From contig DCTK01000074.1 of assembly GCA_002329575.1 (NCBI GenBank), positions 12,313 through 27,108 on the forward strand: a stretch of 14,796 nucleotides of DNA. The letters are read 5' to 3'. Below are positions 13,284-14,796 of the stretch, piece after piece; position 1 is the first letter of the stretch, and every line of letters starts with the position of its first letter. The notes under the pieces were generated by a model. The model was not told where the DNA came from. It saw only the letters and a program-made list of their open reading frames with translations, and did no database searches. Position numbers and translations under genes: made by a program. The stretch is from Sutterella sp. UBA1442 (GTDB lineage: Bacteria > Pseudomonadota > Gammaproteobacteria > Burkholderiales > Burkholderiaceae_F).

Positions 13284-14796
13284 TTAGGAAAGACCGACGA
13301 TCTTGCCGTCAACAACATCGATATGCAAAGCGGCGGGCTTTTTCGGCAAGCCCGGCATGCGCATGATGGCACCGGTCGTGGCGACCACAAAGCCTGCGCC
13401 TGCATTCAAAATCAAACGTTGAACGGGTAACGTGAAGCCCTTCGGTGCACCGAGAAGCGTTGGCTCGTGAGACAACGAGTACGGCGTCTTGGCTACGCAC
13501 ACAGGCAAGCGATCGAAACCGAGTTCTTGAATTTGCTTCAAGTCTTTTTGTGCGGCAGGCGACAATTCTATATCCGCAGCACCGTAGACGCCCGTTGCCA
13601 ACTTCGTAATCTTTGTGACGATATCGTCATCGGCTTCGTAGCTGAAATTCAAAGCTTCGGGCTCGCTTTGTGCGGCTTTCATGACGGCTTGGGCCAATTC
13701 GATGGCCCCCTTACCGCCGAGGCTAAATCCGTCACAGACGGCAAACAGTACGCCGCGCGAAGCGCAGTGGGCACGAATGATCTCGATTTCTTCTTCCGTA
13801 TCGGTAGCAAAGTGATTGAGGCTAACCACAATTTGCGGGCCGAAGTGTTTGAGGTTGTCGATGTGCGCATCGAGATTGCTGATGCCTTTTTTCAACGCTT
13901 CAACATCGGGTTTGCCGATGTCGGGAAGCGGAACACCACCGTGCCACTTCAAGGCTTTGGTTGATGTGACCAGCACAATGGCACAGGGCTTTAATCCGGC
14001 TGCTCTGCACTTAATGTTGAGGAATTTTTCAGCGCCTAAGTCGCTGCCGAATCCGGCTTCAGTAATTGCCCAGTCGCCCAAGGTCATTGCAGCCTTAGTG
14101 GCGACAACAGAGTTGCAACCGTGGGCAATATTGGCAAATGGGCCACCGTGCACGAAAGCGAGGTTGCCTTCAAGCGTTTGCACAAGATTGGGCTTCATGG
14201 CTTCCAGTAAGAGTGCCATTAAAGAGCCCGTTGCACCAAGTTCTTTACAGGTGTAGGCCGAGCCATCGCGCTTGATGCCGACCACGAGTCGATCAAGGCG
14301 AGCACGGAGGTCATCGAGGTCCGTTGCCAAACAAAGCACAGCCATCAATTCGCTAGCTACCGTGATATCAAAGCCGGTTTCAGTCGGAATGCCGTTGGCC
14401 GGGCCGCCCAAACCGGTCACGATGTTGCGAAGCATACGATCGTTAACATCGACCACTCGGCGCCAAATTACGGTCTTTAAATCCACTTGACCTTGATGGC
14501 GGGCATTGTCGATCATTGCTGCAAGCAAGTTATTTGCTGCCGTGATAGCGTGGAAGTCGCCCGTGAAATGCAAATTGATGGATTCCATCGGCAAAACTTG
14601 AGAGTAGCCACCACCGGCTGCGCCGCCTTTCATACCGAAGCAAGGACCGAGCGAAGGTTCGCGAAGTGCAACAACGGCTTTTTCGCCCAATTGCTTTAAA
14701 CCTTGAGCCAGTGCGATTGAAGTGGTGGTTTTTCCGGAACCGGCCGGCATGCCGGAAGTGGCCGTGACGAGAACGAGCTTGCCATTGGCTTGGCGG
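13284..14796 (-). CDS. fhs: Formate-tetrahydrofolate ligase (5' truncated by window)
   Basis: ATP-dependent cytoplasmic enzyme that joins formate to tetrahydrofolate, giving 10-formyl-THF for purine, fMet-tRNA and one-carbon metabolism. The frame runs open to the window end (about 503 residues seen), so the ATG at 14750 is internal; roughly 50 N-terminal residues are missing from a family length near 555. Recognisable segments include the nucleotide loop PAGSGKTTT, REPSLGPCFGMKGGAAGGG, LHFTGDFHAIT, WRRVVDVNDRMLRNI, KPNLVQTLEG, HGGPFANIAHGCNS and EAGFGSDLGAEKF, all hallmarks of Fhs. Two positions look unusual: the loop, which in most Fhs I recall reads TPAGEGKTTT, reads MPAGSGKTTT here, and the usual AAHNLLAA reads AANNLLAA. 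The 3' end is marked by a strong terminator shared with the convergent peptidase gene. Confidence 0.95.
   Translation of the reverse strand, partial: RQANGKLVLVTATSGMPAGSGKTTTSIALAQGLKQLGEKAVVALREPSLGPCFGMKGGAAGGGYSQVLPMESINLHFTGDFHAITAANNLLAAMIDNARHQGQVDLKTVIWRRVVDVNDRMLRNIVTGLGGPANGIPTETGFDITVASELMAVLCLATDLDDLRARLDRLVVGIKRDGSAYTCKELGATGSLMALLLEAMKPNLVQTLEGNLAFVHGGPFANIAHGCNSVVATKAAMTLGDWAITEAGFGSDLGAEKFLNIKCRAAGLKPCAIVLVTSTKALKWHGGVPLPDIGKPDVEALKKGISNLDAHIDNLKHFGPQIVVSLNHFATDTEEEIEIIRAHCASRGVLFAVCDGFSLGGKGAIELAQAVMKAAQSEPEALNFSYEADDDIVTKITKLATGVYGAADIELSPAAQKDLKQIQELGFDRLPVCVAKTPYSLSHEPTLLGAPKGFTLPVQRLILNAGAGFVVATTGAIMRMPGLPKKPAALHIDVVDGKIVGLS

Noticed and set aside
13467..14256. Long + strand frames (165 and 146 residues) opposite fhs
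   Set aside because: They lie antisense to a strongly conserved enzyme, have no matching ribosome sites and show no domain; they are shadows of biased codon use.
1..14796. CRISPR arrays, insertion sequences, prophage or integron features
   Set aside because: No regularly spaced repeats, transposase or integrase motifs, or att-like direct repeats were seen on reading both strands.

Overview
The window looks like chromosomal DNA of a gut betaproteobacterium, most likely a member of the Sutterellaceae (Sutterella/Parasutterella/Turicimonas-like). This is inferred from three things: moderate GC content, a Gram-negative envelope gene set (MsbA, EptA-type transferase, a large cysteine-free autotransporter), and formate-tetrahydrofolate ligase beside a betaproteobacterial-looking gene set. 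No rRNA, tRNA, CRISPR array or mobile element was found. Genus assignment is a guess from gene content, not from a marker gene.

Layout. (1) 2-694 (+): C-terminal ATPase half of the lipid A flippase MsbA, cut by the window edge. It is followed by about 120 bp of hairpin-rich sequence and a bidirectional terminator (819-853). (2) 867-3920 (-): a two-component system in an unusual split order. The OmpR-type response regulator comes first, then a strong 19-bp terminator palindrome, then an AEC-family permease, then the sensor histidine kinase. (3) 4111-6429 (+), divergent from the regulator: a 772-residue natural fusion of a PAP2-type phosphatase domain to a complete EptA/MCR-type phosphoethanolamine transferase. 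(4) 6554-7186 (+): an unrecognised polytopic membrane protein, closed by a strong terminator. (5) 7254-9932 (-): an autotransporter with a beta-helix passenger. (6) 10235-11821/11869 (-): a long RluA-type pseudouridine synthase with the extra N-terminal domain. (7) 11914-13191 (+): an M20 metallopeptidase. (8) 13284-14796 (-): formate-tetrahydrofolate ligase, missing its first ~50 residues.

How the parts may work together. The most interesting unit is 3000-7200. The fusion protein carries, in one chain, the two activities that Helicobacter pylori performs with two adjacent genes (lpxE then eptA): removal of a lipid A phosphate and addition of phosphoethanolamine to the exposed hydroxyl. The divergent regulator gene shares an intergenic region containing tandem CTTTGACAG boxes spaced 11 bp apart, the usual geometry of OmpR-family operators. 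A similar TTGAC ladder (positions 6460, 6471, 6493) precedes the unknown membrane gene at 6554. The sensor has a very acidic periplasmic loop. My inference is a PmrAB/PhoPQ-like lipid A remodelling regulon in which the fusion enzyme and the unknown membrane protein are co-targets. MsbA lies next to this block, so flipping and remodelling of lipid A are encoded close together.
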